DNA from: Duganella sacchari
Lineage (GTDB): Bacteria; Pseudomonadota; Gammaproteobacteria; Burkholderiales; Burkholderiaceae_D
Assembly: GCF_900143065.1 (NCBI RefSeq)
Contig: NZ_FRCX01000002.1
Location: 1 to 64,000, forward strand
Length of the DNA stretch: 64,000 bases
Reading direction: 5' to 3'
The position numbers and the translations under genes were made by a program. Below, in pieces: positions 16,089-24,047 of this stretch (the stretch's first letter is position 1; every line of letters starts with the position of its first letter). The notes under the pieces were generated by a model. It had not been told where the DNA came from, made no database searches, and saw nothing but the letters and a program-made list of their open reading frames with translations.

Positions 16089-18122
16089 TTAATCGACTTT
16101 TATTGCTCCCCAGTTGAAACGCACGCCGTCATTATTGCCCGGGACAGGGCCGGGACTGTCGGCAATCAAGGCGCCGCTTGACGGGTTAATACGTAAATAA
16201 AAGTTAGTTTGTAATGACAGGAGTATCAGCTCGCCGGTGGGAGTTTCTATCCATTCAAAAGCCTCGGCAATACCGGGGCGTACCGTTTGCAGCGTGGCGG
16301 CGCCATCGGCGCCTACGCTCAGATAATTGCCGCCCGACTGCAGTGCGATACGGCCCAGGCCCAGATCGCGCACCGTGAAAATCAGCGGCTGGCTGGCGGC
16401 CGGGCCGTTGGCGGATTTAAGCTGGATGTGCTGCTCATATGGAATCGCACGCATGTGGCCGTGCGGGTAGGGCTGATAAACGTCGAAGCTGTTGAAGTCG
16501 GCCCAGCCGCCGTTCTGCTTGCTGGTGTTGTAGTGGAACAGGCCGTAGCGCACGCCTTGCGAGGTCACGGGCTGGAAGATCATGGTGAACTCGTCGCCGA
16601 CAGGCTGGAATTTTTCGCCATCCAGCGAGTAGCTGAAGCGTGCTTTCTCCGTGAGGAAATCGCACTCGGCCCGCAGCCACAGGCGCTGCGCGTTGATGGC
16701 GAGGCGCGTGGTCTGGTTGCGGGCCTGATCGAACAGCGCCAGCGACAGCTTGCTGTTGCTGCGTTCCACGCCCAGCGTCGCGTAGGGCAGGGCAAGCAGG
16801 GCCAGGCCGGCGACGTCGTTGTCCAGCAGGCCGCTGACATCCACCGCCACCGTTGGCGACGAGACAGGGCCAATGGCACGCTGCGTCAGCGTGTTGCGCG
16901 CATCCCAGAACGCGCTGGCGGGCATGGAGTGCAAACGCAGAAAGCCGGGACGTTCGCTGAGCGACCATTTGTCCTCCACCGGGACGTGGTTCCACTGCCA
17001 GACGGGTTTGAGCGTGGTGTCGGAGAATTCGTCGCTGCGCTCAAACGGCGCCTTGATCTGCTGGCGCTCCGTCACGCGCGGCTTGATCCAGGTGCGCGGA
17101 TTGCGTCCGGGATTGCCGGGCAGGCCGAAATAGGGCCAGCCATCCTTCCACGTGACCGGTGCGAGGCTGAGCAGGCGGCCAACGGCGTTATAGTCCATCA
17201 TCGAGAAGCCCCACCACTCGCCAGCTTCGGTCAGCACGATGCCGCCCTGGTGCATGGCGGTGGCATCGCGCAGGGACGGATCGGGCGGTGTCACCTCAAA
17301 CGGATACTGTCTGTTTCTCAGGCGGTAGCCGGCCACCATGCCAAACCCTTCCTCCTTGCTGATGGCCGGGTTGACCTCATACGGCCCGTAGATAGTGTCG
17401 GCGCGCGCGGCCGGCATGCGCAGGCCGCCGATATCGTTGGCGCCCAGGATGTAGTACTTGCCGTTGATTTTGTAGAAGTGGGCGCCGCCGCCCATGCCGT
17501 CCGCCTTCGAGAACAGCACTTTCTCCGTGCCCGGCACGATGTCCAGCAGGTCATCGGTGAGCTGGGCGATGTGCATTGGCTGACGGTCCCAGACGGCATA
17601 TACCTTGCCGTCATCGTCAAACAGCACCGACAGTTCTTGCAGGCTGCGCTTCATCTCCCAGCGTGTCCACGGGCCGCGCGGGTTGACGGCGGAATAGACC
17701 TGGGTACCGCGCCCGTTCACATTGGCGAAGATGTAGAACACGCCGTTGCGGTAGCGCAGGCTGGGCGCCCAGATGCCCTGGCCGTAAATGTTCTTGCCGC
17801 CCTCCAGCCGGTAGGCCGGGCCGAAGTCGATGCGGTCGGCCGCGTAGCCCAGAAACTCCCAGTTGACCAGGTCTTTGGAGCGCAGCAGCGGCAAACCGGG
17901 CATGGCGTGCATGGTGCTGCCGGTCAGGTAGAACCATTCGCCGGCGCGTATCAGGTCGGGATCGGACAGCTCGTCGTAGAACAGGGGATTGGTGAAGGTG
18001 CCATTGCCGTTATCCGGTATCCAGGTGCGGATGGACAAGCCGGTATCCGGCCGTGCTTCTTTTTGCGCCACCGCCGGCAGTGTGAACACTGTCAGTAGCG
18101 CCCAAATGATGGCTCGCTTCAT
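16089..18122 (-). CDS. Secreted GH43 glycoside hydrolase with beta-sandwich and trefoil-like C-terminus
   Basis: Started at 18122, where AGGGGACGAT precedes MKRAIIWALLTVFTLPAVAQ, a clear signal peptide; the 677-residue protein is secreted. Residues about 40-340 form the five-bladed propeller of GH43 ('NPLFYDELSDPDLIR' with the base Asp, 'GIWAPSLRYRNGVFYIF', 'GMGGGAHFYKINGKYYILG'). Residues about 370-570 resemble the beta-sandwich found C-terminal in beta-xylosidases and arabinofuranosidases. The last ~80 residues ('GGNYLSVGADGAATLQ', 'NFYLRINPSSGALIAD') look like a fascin/trefoil-type carbohydrate-binding unit. It should remove xylose or arabinose from plant polysaccharides. It stands alone with its own promoter region, and no TonB receptor or transporter is coupled to it. 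Confidence 0.87.
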   Translation of the reverse strand: MKRAIIWALLTVFTLPAVAQKEARPDTGLSIRTWIPDNGNGTFTNPLFYDELSDPDLIRAGEWFYLTGSTMHAMPGLPLLRSKDLVNWEFLGYAADRIDFGPAYRLEGGKNIYGQGIWAPSLRYRNGVFYIFANVNGRGTQVYSAVNPRGPWTRWEMKRSLQELSVLFDDDGKVYAVWDRQPMHIAQLTDDLLDIVPGTEKVLFSKADGMGGGAHFYKINGKYYILGANDIGGLRMPAARADTIYGPYEVNPAISKEEGFGMVAGYRLRNRQYPFEVTPPDPSLRDATAMHQGGIVLTEAGEWWGFSMMDYNAVGRLLSLAPVTWKDGWPYFGLPGNPGRNPRTWIKPRVTERQQIKAPFERSDEFSDTTLKPVWQWNHVPVEDKWSLSERPGFLRLHSMPASAFWDARNTLTQRAIGPVSSPTVAVDVSGLLDNDVAGLALLALPYATLGVERSNSKLSLALFDQARNQTTRLAINAQRLWLRAECDFLTEKARFSYSLDGEKFQPVGDEFTMIFQPVTSQGVRYGLFHYNTSKQNGGWADFNSFDVYQPYPHGHMRAIPYEQHIQLKSANGPAASQPLIFTVRDLGLGRIALQSGGNYLSVGADGAATLQTVRPGIAEAFEWIETPTGELILLSLQTNFYLRINPSSGALIADSPGPVPGNNDGVRFNWGAIKVD

Positions 18123-18241
18123 ATCGTCCCCTCGGGTTGCCTCCTGTGCGCCTAGGGTACCATTTTGCCGCCCGCCGCCGATTCGTTCCCTTCCTGGCTG
18201 TCGTTGCACGAGGAAGGATTGACACAATCAGCAGCATATAT

Positions 18242-18260
18242 CAAAATGAGAATCATTATT
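18242..18260. promoter_or_regulatory. Fur box upstream of the DUF3649 operon
   Basis: The 19-bp segment matches the classic GATAATGATAATCATTATC consensus at 15 positions, with the core ATGAGAATCATTAT. It lies 53 bp upstream of the first ATG (18314) of the PepSY operon, where Fur would repress transcription when iron is sufficient. Confidence 0.8.
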
Positions 18261-18313
18261 GTTTAGTTTTCGCATTTACCGCACCCGCCGGCAAGCCAGG
18301 TAGATGTCATCCC

Positions 18314-18598
18314 ATGATTCCAATACTGATGAACCGGCGGTTGGGCGTTGCCTCGCGTGCGCTGGCTGCAATAGGCGGCGGTTACGCCGTCACTTCGCTG
18401 GCGGTGACTGCGCTGGCGCTCACCTTGCCGGGCCGTGAGGTTGACCGTGTGGTCGCCGCCACCTTGTCCGGCCTGGCCATTTTTCCTTGCATAGTCATGT
18501 GGTCGTTTGCCACGCGGACGGCCTTGCGCGCGTGGCTTGGTGTGCTGGCTATGGCAGTGGCGCTGGGCGCCGTAGTCTGGCTCGGAGGCGGCCTATGA
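18314..18598 (+). CDS. DUF3649 family small membrane protein
   Basis: A 94-residue protein with three hydrophobic stretches ('AAIGGGYAVTSLAVTALAL', 'AATLSGLAIFPCIVMWSFA', 'LGVLAMAVALGAVVWLGG'), so an inner-membrane protein. It fits DUF3649, small proteins encoded first in iron-acquisition operons with PepSY and DUF3325 genes. Its stop overlaps the ATG of the PepSY gene by four bases (ATGA). A Fur box is upstream. The start could also be the in-frame ATG at 18329. Its exact role in iron uptake is unknown; the family and position suggest helping the PepSY protein reduce or release siderophore iron. Confidence 0.78.
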   Translation: MIPILMNRRLGVASRALAAIGGGYAVTSLAVTALALTLPGREVDRVVAATLSGLAIFPCIVMWSFATRTALRAWLGVLAMAVALGAVVWLGGGL

Positions 18599-20187
18599 AA
18601 GAGAGCTTCCGTCAATCGATGGCATGGCTGCATACCTGGTCCGGCCTGCTGGTGGGCTGGGTGCTGTTCATGGTGTTCAGCTGCGGCACCGCCAGCTACT
18701 TCCGCGATGAGATCACGCTGTGGATGAAGCCCGAGCTGCATCAGTCCTCGCATGCCGTGGTGGAGCAGGGCGTGGCAGCGGCACAGATCCAGAACCTGCT
18801 GCAGCAGCGCGCACCCGCCAGCCCGCGCTGGTTCATCACCATGCCGACCGGGCGCGAGCCCGCAGTCCGCGCCAGCTGGGCACCTCCGCCATCGGGAGAA
18901 CAGGGCCAGACACGCGGCCGCCGCCGTTTCGAGAACGCCAGCATCGATCCGCTCACGGGACAGGAGCTGAGCGCCGCGCGGGCCACACGGGGCGGAGACT
19001 TCTTCTACCGCATGCACTTCGATATGCACTACATGCCGGTGCTCTGGGCGCGCTGGATCGTCGGCATCTGCGCCATGTTCATGCTGGTGGCGATCATTTC
19101 CGGCATCGTGACGCACAAGCGCATCTTCAAGGACTTCTTCACTTTCCGGCCGGGGAAAGGCCAGCGTTCCTGGCTGGACGCGCATAACGCCACGGCGGTA
19201 CTGGCATTGCCTTACCACCTGATGATTACCTACACCGGCCTGGTCACGCTGATGTTCATGTACCTGCCGCAGGGCCTGGGCGCCGTGTACAAGGACAGCG
19301 ACGCCTTCTTCGCCGATCTGAATGGCGGCCCACGGGTGGAAGCCAAAGCCTCCGGCTTATCGGCGCCGTTGACGCCACTGGCGCCGCTGGTGGCCAAGGC
19401 CAGCCAGCTGTGGGATGGCGCGTCGGTCGGCCGCATCATGGTCAGCCATGCCGGCGACAGTGCGGCGACGGTCACGCTGACGCAGCAGGATGGCCATGGC
19501 GTCAGCAACAACCTGCCGTCGCTGACCTTCGACGGCGTCACCGGCGGCTTGCTGACCGAGGCCGACAAGAGTGGCGCTGCAGTGGAGACGCGTGGCGTGA
19601 TGTATGGCCTGCATATCGGCCGCTTCGCCAGCCCGCTGCTGCGCGGCCTGTTCTTCCTGTCCGGCCTGGCCGGCTGCGCCATGGTTGCCACTGGCGTGCT
19701 GCTGTGGGCCGTGAAAGAACGGCCCAAGCATGTGAAGGCGAATGCGAACGGCCGTATCGGCTTTGGTCTGCGCCTGGTGGATGGCTTGAACCTGGGCGGT
19801 ATCGCCGGCCTGCTGATCGCCATGAGCGTCTACTTCTGGGCCAATCGCCTGCTGCCGCCTGGCTTGGAGGGGCGCCCGGACCTGGAAATCCATTGCTTCT
19901 TTACCGCGTGGGGCATCGCCGCCGTTGCGGCACTGGCGTTCCCGCAGCGATGGATGTGGCGCATCCAGCTTGCGCTGGCAGGCGTGCTGTTTGCGCTGTT
20001 GTTGCCGCTCAATCCCCTGACCGGTGGCGCCGGACTGTTCACCAGTGTGGCGCAGGGCTTGTGGCCAGTGGCGGGGTTTGATCTGGTGTCGCTGCTGATC
20101 GGCTGCGGCCTGCTGTGGGCCAGCAGGCGTCTCGGCAGCGCCGCCAAGGCGCCGCTCAAGGCCAAGCTGGCCAAGGTGGCGGCATGA
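18595..20187 (+). CDS. PepSY-associated membrane protein, probable siderophore-iron reductase
   Basis: A 530-residue inner-membrane protein whose first helix 'SMAWLHTWSGLLVGWVLFMV' and later 'ALPYHLMITYTGLVTLMFMYL' and 'GLHIGRFASPLLRGLFFLSGLAG' (in parts) are the hallmark helices of PepSY-TM proteins. A periplasmic region (about 45-140) and several paired His residues (e.g. 'RMHFDMHYMP', 'LHIGRF') suggest haem or flavin electron transfer, as in FoxB/FpvG-type proteins that reduce ferric siderophores in the periplasm. It starts inside the DUF3649 stop (ATGA) and its TGA overlaps the DUF3325 ATG, so three genes are translationally coupled. Regulated by Fur through the box at 18242. No TonB receptor is adjacent, so it probably serves receptors elsewhere. 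Confidence 0.85.
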   Translation: MKESFRQSMAWLHTWSGLLVGWVLFMVFSCGTASYFRDEITLWMKPELHQSSHAVVEQGVAAAQIQNLLQQRAPASPRWFITMPTGREPAVRASWAPPPSGEQGQTRGRRRFENASIDPLTGQELSAARATRGGDFFYRMHFDMHYMPVLWARWIVGICAMFMLVAIISGIVTHKRIFKDFFTFRPGKGQRSWLDAHNATAVLALPYHLMITYTGLVTLMFMYLPQGLGAVYKDSDAFFADLNGGPRVEAKASGLSAPLTPLAPLVAKASQLWDGASVGRIMVSHAGDSAATVTLTQQDGHGVSNNLPSLTFDGVTGGLLTEADKSGAAVETRGVMYGLHIGRFASPLLRGLFFLSGLAGCAMVATGVLLWAVKERPKHVKANANGRIGFGLRLVDGLNLGGIAGLLIAMSVYFWANRLLPPGLEGRPDLEIHCFFTAWGIAAVAALAFPQRWMWRIQLALAGVLFALLLPLNPLTGGAGLFTSVAQGLWPVAGFDLVSLLIGCGLLWASRRLGSAAKAPLKAKLAKVAA

Positions 20188-20555
20188 GTGGCGCCTCGAA
20201 CGCGGCGGCCATGGTCGCGGCCTTGTCCAGCGCGGCCGCCGGCTTTACGGCATTGAGTCTGGCCATGGACCGCCACTGGGAAGCCTTGCACGGCCGCGGC
20301 AATGTGCCGCGCGATGGCCAGCGCCGCCTGCTGCGCTGGGCCGGCAGCGGCGGGCTACTTATCTCGCTGCTGGTGTGTCTGTTTATCTGGGGCGCGGCGC
20401 AGGGCTGGGTAGCCTGGGCCGGCGTGCTGACCGCGTCGGCATTCGCGCTGGTACTGACGCTGTGCTACGCCGCGCATGCCATCGTGCGTATCGGCTGGGC
20501 GGCGGCGCTTGTCAGCGTGGTGGCGCTGGCCGCCGTGTTGGGCTTACTGCGCTAG
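20184..20555 (+). CDS. DUF3325 family membrane protein
   Basis: The 123-residue protein has about four hydrophobic helices ('AAMVAALSSAAAGFTALSLAM', read in parts; 'GGLLISLLVCLFIWGAA'; 'AGVLTASAFALVLTLCYAA'; 'AALVSVVALAAVLGLL'). Between the first two is the charged 'MDRHWEALHGRG' with 'RLLRWAGS'. This is the DUF3325 layout, typically the last gene of Fur-regulated DUF3649-PepSY-DUF3325 sets. It overlaps the PepSY stop by four bases. Its 3' end overlaps the convergent M20 peptidase gene by 12 bp. Function unknown beyond association with iron uptake. Confidence 0.78.
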   Translation: MSGASNAAAMVAALSSAAAGFTALSLAMDRHWEALHGRGNVPRDGQRRLLRWAGSGGLLISLLVCLFIWGAAQGWVAWAGVLTASAFALVLTLCYAAHAIVRIGWAAALVSVVALAAVLGLLR

Positions 20556-21821
20556 CGGCGGCGCGACATCGCGCACGCCTGCCAAGCCCAGGATGGTCAG
20601 CAGCACATTTTGCGGGCCGGTATGGGCGTTATGCCCCGACCACCATTCCAGCTTTTCGGAATGGTAGCCGCCCGAGGTGCCGCCGCCGGACATGGTGATG
20701 GCCGGGATGCCCAGGCTCATGGGCAGGTTGGCATCGGTGGAGTGCGGGCTGTCGAGCAGCGCGGGCCGGCCCTGGACTTTGGCCGCCGCCAGCGCGGTGT
20801 TGACGATGACGGCGTCTGCCTTCATTTGCCCCGCTGGCCGGTCGCCGATCAGGACCACATCCGCAGTAATTCCCTTGCTGTTCCAGCGCTGATTGGTGTC
20901 CGCCACGCCTTGCTGGATGGCGTCCTTGATTTGCTGCTCCACCTTGGCCAGCAACGGCGCATCGGCGGAACGGATGTCGATGAGCATGGTGGCGTCAGCC
21001 GAGATGCTGTTCACCGACTGGCCGCCTTGCACCACGCCGACATTGAACGTCACCTTGGGTTGCGTGGGCACGCGGATGTCGTCAATGCGCGCGATCACGC
21101 GGCCCGCCGCGTGGATGGCGGACGGCAGGCCGAAGCCCTCGTAGCTGTGGCCTCCGGGGCCATGGATCGTGACTTTGAAACGGCGGCTGCCGGTACCGAT
21201 GTAGGTCACGGGATCGCCGTCGACGCCAAGCGCGGGCTCCAGTCCGATGAAGGCCTTGATGTCCTTGCGCTGGATGAACAGGTGCTTCACGCCTTTGAGG
21301 TCGCCCAAGCCTTCCTCGCCGACGTTGGCGACAAACAGCACGTCGCCCTCGGTGTGTATTTTAGTCTCCTGCAAGGCCTGCGCGATGACCAGCAAGGCCG
21401 CCAGTGAGCGGCCGTTGTCGGCGATGCCGGGAGCGTAGATGCGGCCATCTTTTTCATGCGGCGTGAGATCGGTGCCGGCAGGGTAGACGGTATCCAGGTG
21501 CGCCGCCAGGACGATGGTCGGGCCTTTGCCGCTGCCACGGTAGGTGGCCAGTACATTGCCCGCATCATCGGTGTGCACATCGGCCAGGCCAGCGGCCTTG
21601 AAGCGGGCCGCCATGTCGCGGGCGCGTGCCGCTTCGGCAAAGGTCGGCGCGGGAATGGCGTTGATCGCCAGCGTGTTGGCATGCGTCGTGGCTTCGTTCT
21701 TTTCGATGTAGGCCAGCGCCTGTTTCACCGTGGGCTGCGCCAGGATGCGCGCCATGTTCTGTTCCTGCGTATGCGCAGGCAGGGCCGCAGCAATGGCGAG
21801 GCTGAGTAGCAGGTGTTTCAT
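20544..21821 (-). CDS. Secreted M20-family metallopeptidase
   Basis: A 425-residue protein with a signal peptide (MKHLLLSLAIAAALPAHT) and the metal-binding layout of M20/M28-like dizinc peptidases. H108 in 'AAHLDT' with D110, D135 in 'GIADNG', the catalytic pair E169-E170 in 'VGEEGLGD', and a later 'DSPHSTDANLPMSLG' with the last histidine. A dimerisation insert lies in the middle ('GSRRFKVTIHGPGGHSYEGF'). It is similar to tripeptidase/carboxypeptidase T-type enzymes and should cleave small peptides in the periplasm. Last gene of a three-gene minus-strand operon: it begins 9 bp after the histidine kinase stop. That link suggests a peptide- or amino-acid-responsive unit. Confidence 0.83.
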   Translation of the reverse strand: MKHLLLSLAIAAALPAHTQEQNMARILAQPTVKQALAYIEKNEATTHANTLAINAIPAPTFAEAARARDMAARFKAAGLADVHTDDAGNVLATYRGSGKGPTIVLAAHLDTVYPAGTDLTPHEKDGRIYAPGIADNGRSLAALLVIAQALQETKIHTEGDVLFVANVGEEGLGDLKGVKHLFIQRKDIKAFIGLEPALGVDGDPVTYIGTGSRRFKVTIHGPGGHSYEGFGLPSAIHAAGRVIARIDDIRVPTQPKVTFNVGVVQGGQSVNSISADATMLIDIRSADAPLLAKVEQQIKDAIQQGVADTNQRWNSKGITADVVLIGDRPAGQMKADAVIVNTALAAAKVQGRPALLDSPHSTDANLPMSLGIPAITMSGGGTSGGYHSEKLEWWSGHNAHTGPQNVLLTILGLAGVRDVAPPLAQ

Positions 21822-21830
21822 GAAACTCCG

Positions 21831-24038
21831 TTAGGGTAGTCCGGCGATCAGCGTCAACAACGCATCCACGTCCACCGGTTTGACAAAGTAGTGATCGAAG
21901 CCGGCGGCATCGGCCTGCTCGCGGTCTTCGCGGCGGCCGTAGCCGGTGACGGCCACCAGCGTGGCGTGGGCGGTATGCGGCAAGGCGCGCAGGCCGCGTG
22001 CCAGATCGTAGCCGCTGATGTCCGGCAGGCCGATATCGAGCAGGCACAGTTCCGGCGATGTGGCCTGGGCCAGCTCCAGCGCCTGCAGCGCGGTGTGCGC
22101 CACGCTGACATGATGGCCGCCCGCTTCCAGCAGCAGTTGCAGGGTCTGGGCCGCATCGACGTTGTCATCGACCACCAGCACTGCCAGTTTGCGGGACGCG
22201 ATGGCACTGTGGCCTGGCTGTTCCTGCGTTGGCTGCTGGCGCGGCGTACCGGGCAGGGTGATGGTGAAGGTGCTGCCTTTTTGTTCGCCCTCGCTTTCCA
22301 CGGCGACGTTGCCTCCATGGAGTTCCACCAGCGACTTGACCAGCGCCAGACCCAGTCCCAGCCCGCCCTGCGAGCGGTCCGAGTTGCGGTCGGCTTGCGC
22401 GAACAGCTCAAACACGTGACTGCGCAATTCGGGCGACATGCCGATGCCGTTGTCGCTGACGATCAGTTTCACATTGCTGCCTTCGGCGCGTGCGGTCAGC
22501 CTGATGGCGCCGCCCGACGGCGTGTACTTGGCAGCGTTATTGAGGACATTGACCAGCACCTGCACCAGCCGCTTGTGATCTCCCGTCACCACCAGTGTCG
22601 ATGGCGGCAGGACCACGTCAAAGCGGTGCTGGCGCGCTTTCATCAACGGGTCCGCCTGTTCGACCGCATCCGCGATGATCTTGGCGACGTCGAGCGGCAC
22701 GCGCGTCAGCGTCACCAGTCCGCGTGTCACGCGCGAGACATCGAGCAGGTCGTCCACCAGCCGTGTCATGTGGTGCACCTGGCGCACAATGATGCTGGCA
22801 GTGCGCTGCACGGCCGCCTCGCTGGCATGGCCGCTTTGCAGCAACTGCGCCCCGGCGCTGATCGGCGCCAGCGGGTTGCGCAGCTCGTGCGCCAGCATGG
22901 CGAGGAATTCATCCTTGCGGCGATCGGCTTCGCGCAGCTGGCTTTCGGCCTTCAGATGCTGGAGTTCCTTTTCCTGCAGTGATGCCGCCATCGCGTCCAG
23001 TGCGCGTGCCAGTTCGCTGATCTCTTCCTTGCCATAGACGATGCCGCTGCGCGCTTCCAGCGTGCCGGAGGCGATGCGGTTGGCGGTGTTGGCCAGACGC
23101 TTCACGCGGCGCAGCACCAGCACATCGCCGACAAACCATGCGGCCAGCAGCGCCAGGACCAGCGTCGCTCCCAGCGCCAGCAGGTCCAGCACCTGATCGT
23201 GGCGCGCACTGGCAGTGATTTCATCGGCCGGTATGCCGATGGTGACGGTGTAATCGGTCAGCCCGTTGTTGCCGACGCGGGCAAAGCGGTGCAGGCGTTC
23301 GATGCCATCCGGCCCGACCAGCAGCACCGGCTTGCCCGGCTCCGCCGCCATGGCGAGGCGCATCGCTTCGGATACCTGCTTGCCAAACCATTGTTCGGGA
23401 TTGGGCTTGCGCGAAATGATCTTGCCTTCCGAGTCGGCGGTCAGCAGCAGCGAGCCGGGTGGCAGCTTGATATCAGCCACAAAGCGATCCAGCTTGGTCA
23501 GGTCCATCGCCGCAAACACCACGGCCTTGACCTTCTGGTCGTCGTCCATCACAGGGTAGGTCAGGTTGACGGTGTGCTTCTGGATCACGCGGCCGAAGAT
23601 ATAGCCGCCGGCCACAAAGCGTTTCAGGTGGACCGCGCGGCGGAAGTGCGAGCGGTCCGCCAGATTCACCTTGCCTTGCGAGGGTGTGGCGTTGCAGGTA
23701 ACGTCGCCGTTCAGCTGGATCAGGCCGAGATTGGCGTAATCCTGATTCTGGCGCAGGATATTGGCCAGCAGGCGGTTGCAGTCCTCGTCGTCGCCCATCA
23801 GGTCGGGGACGCTGGCGACGTCGCGCAGAATCTGGCGCGCACTGGCAATCGACTGGGCCTCGTTGGCCGCAGCCAGATTGGTGAGGCGCAGCAGGTTATC
23901 TTCTGCCACCTCGATTGCATGGTCCCGCTCGCGCGCGCCGTTGATGAAGGTCATGATCGCGATGGGCGCAATCGCCAGCATGACCAGCAGCACCAGGCGG
24001 CTGCGCAAACTATTCAGCTGGAAGAGCAGGAAGGCCAT
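21831..24038 (-). CDS. Hybrid sensor histidine kinase / response regulator
   Basis: A 735-residue membrane sensor. It has an N-terminal helix (15-35), a periplasmic Cache-type domain (about 40-280, with 'YPVMDDDQKVKAVVFAAMDL'), a second helix (287-309), HAMP (about 310-360) and HisKA with phospho-acceptor H384 in 'MLAHELRNPL'. Next come an ATPase domain with 'VSDNGIGMS' and 'GGLGLGLALVKSL', and a C-terminal receiver (about 615-735) with phospho-Asp D668 in 'CLLDIGLPD'. A short Gln/Pro linker joins kinase and receiver. It is the middle gene of an operon: 9 bp after the aminotransferase-like gene and 9 bp before the M20 peptidase. No separate DNA-binding regulator is nearby, so its output partner is not visible. 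The Cache domain suggests sensing of an amino acid or other small ligand. Confidence 0.9.
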   Translation of the reverse strand: MAFLLFQLNSLRSRLVLLVMLAIAPIAIMTFINGARERDHAIEVAEDNLLRLTNLAAANEAQSIASARQILRDVASVPDLMGDDEDCNRLLANILRQNQDYANLGLIQLNGDVTCNATPSQGKVNLADRSHFRRAVHLKRFVAGGYIFGRVIQKHTVNLTYPVMDDDQKVKAVVFAAMDLTKLDRFVADIKLPPGSLLLTADSEGKIISRKPNPEQWFGKQVSEAMRLAMAAEPGKPVLLVGPDGIERLHRFARVGNNGLTDYTVTIGIPADEITASARHDQVLDLLALGATLVLALLAAWFVGDVLVLRRVKRLANTANRIASGTLEARSGIVYGKEEISELARALDAMAASLQEKELQHLKAESQLREADRRKDEFLAMLAHELRNPLAPISAGAQLLQSGHASEAAVQRTASIIVRQVHHMTRLVDDLLDVSRVTRGLVTLTRVPLDVAKIIADAVEQADPLMKARQHRFDVVLPPSTLVVTGDHKRLVQVLVNVLNNAAKYTPSGGAIRLTARAEGSNVKLIVSDNGIGMSPELRSHVFELFAQADRNSDRSQGGLGLGLALVKSLVELHGGNVAVESEGEQKGSTFTITLPGTPRQQPTQEQPGHSAIASRKLAVLVVDDNVDAAQTLQLLLEAGGHHVSVAHTALQALELAQATSPELCLLDIGLPDISGYDLARGLRALPHTAHATLVAVTGYGRREDREQADAAGFDHYFVKPVDVDALLTLIAGLP

Positions 24039-24047
24039 GCGGCGTGG

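Noticed and set aside
16287..18098. 603-codon open frame on the plus strand opposite the GH43 gene
   Set aside because: Shadow of the GH43 gene with no domain and biased Arg/Ala/Gly content.
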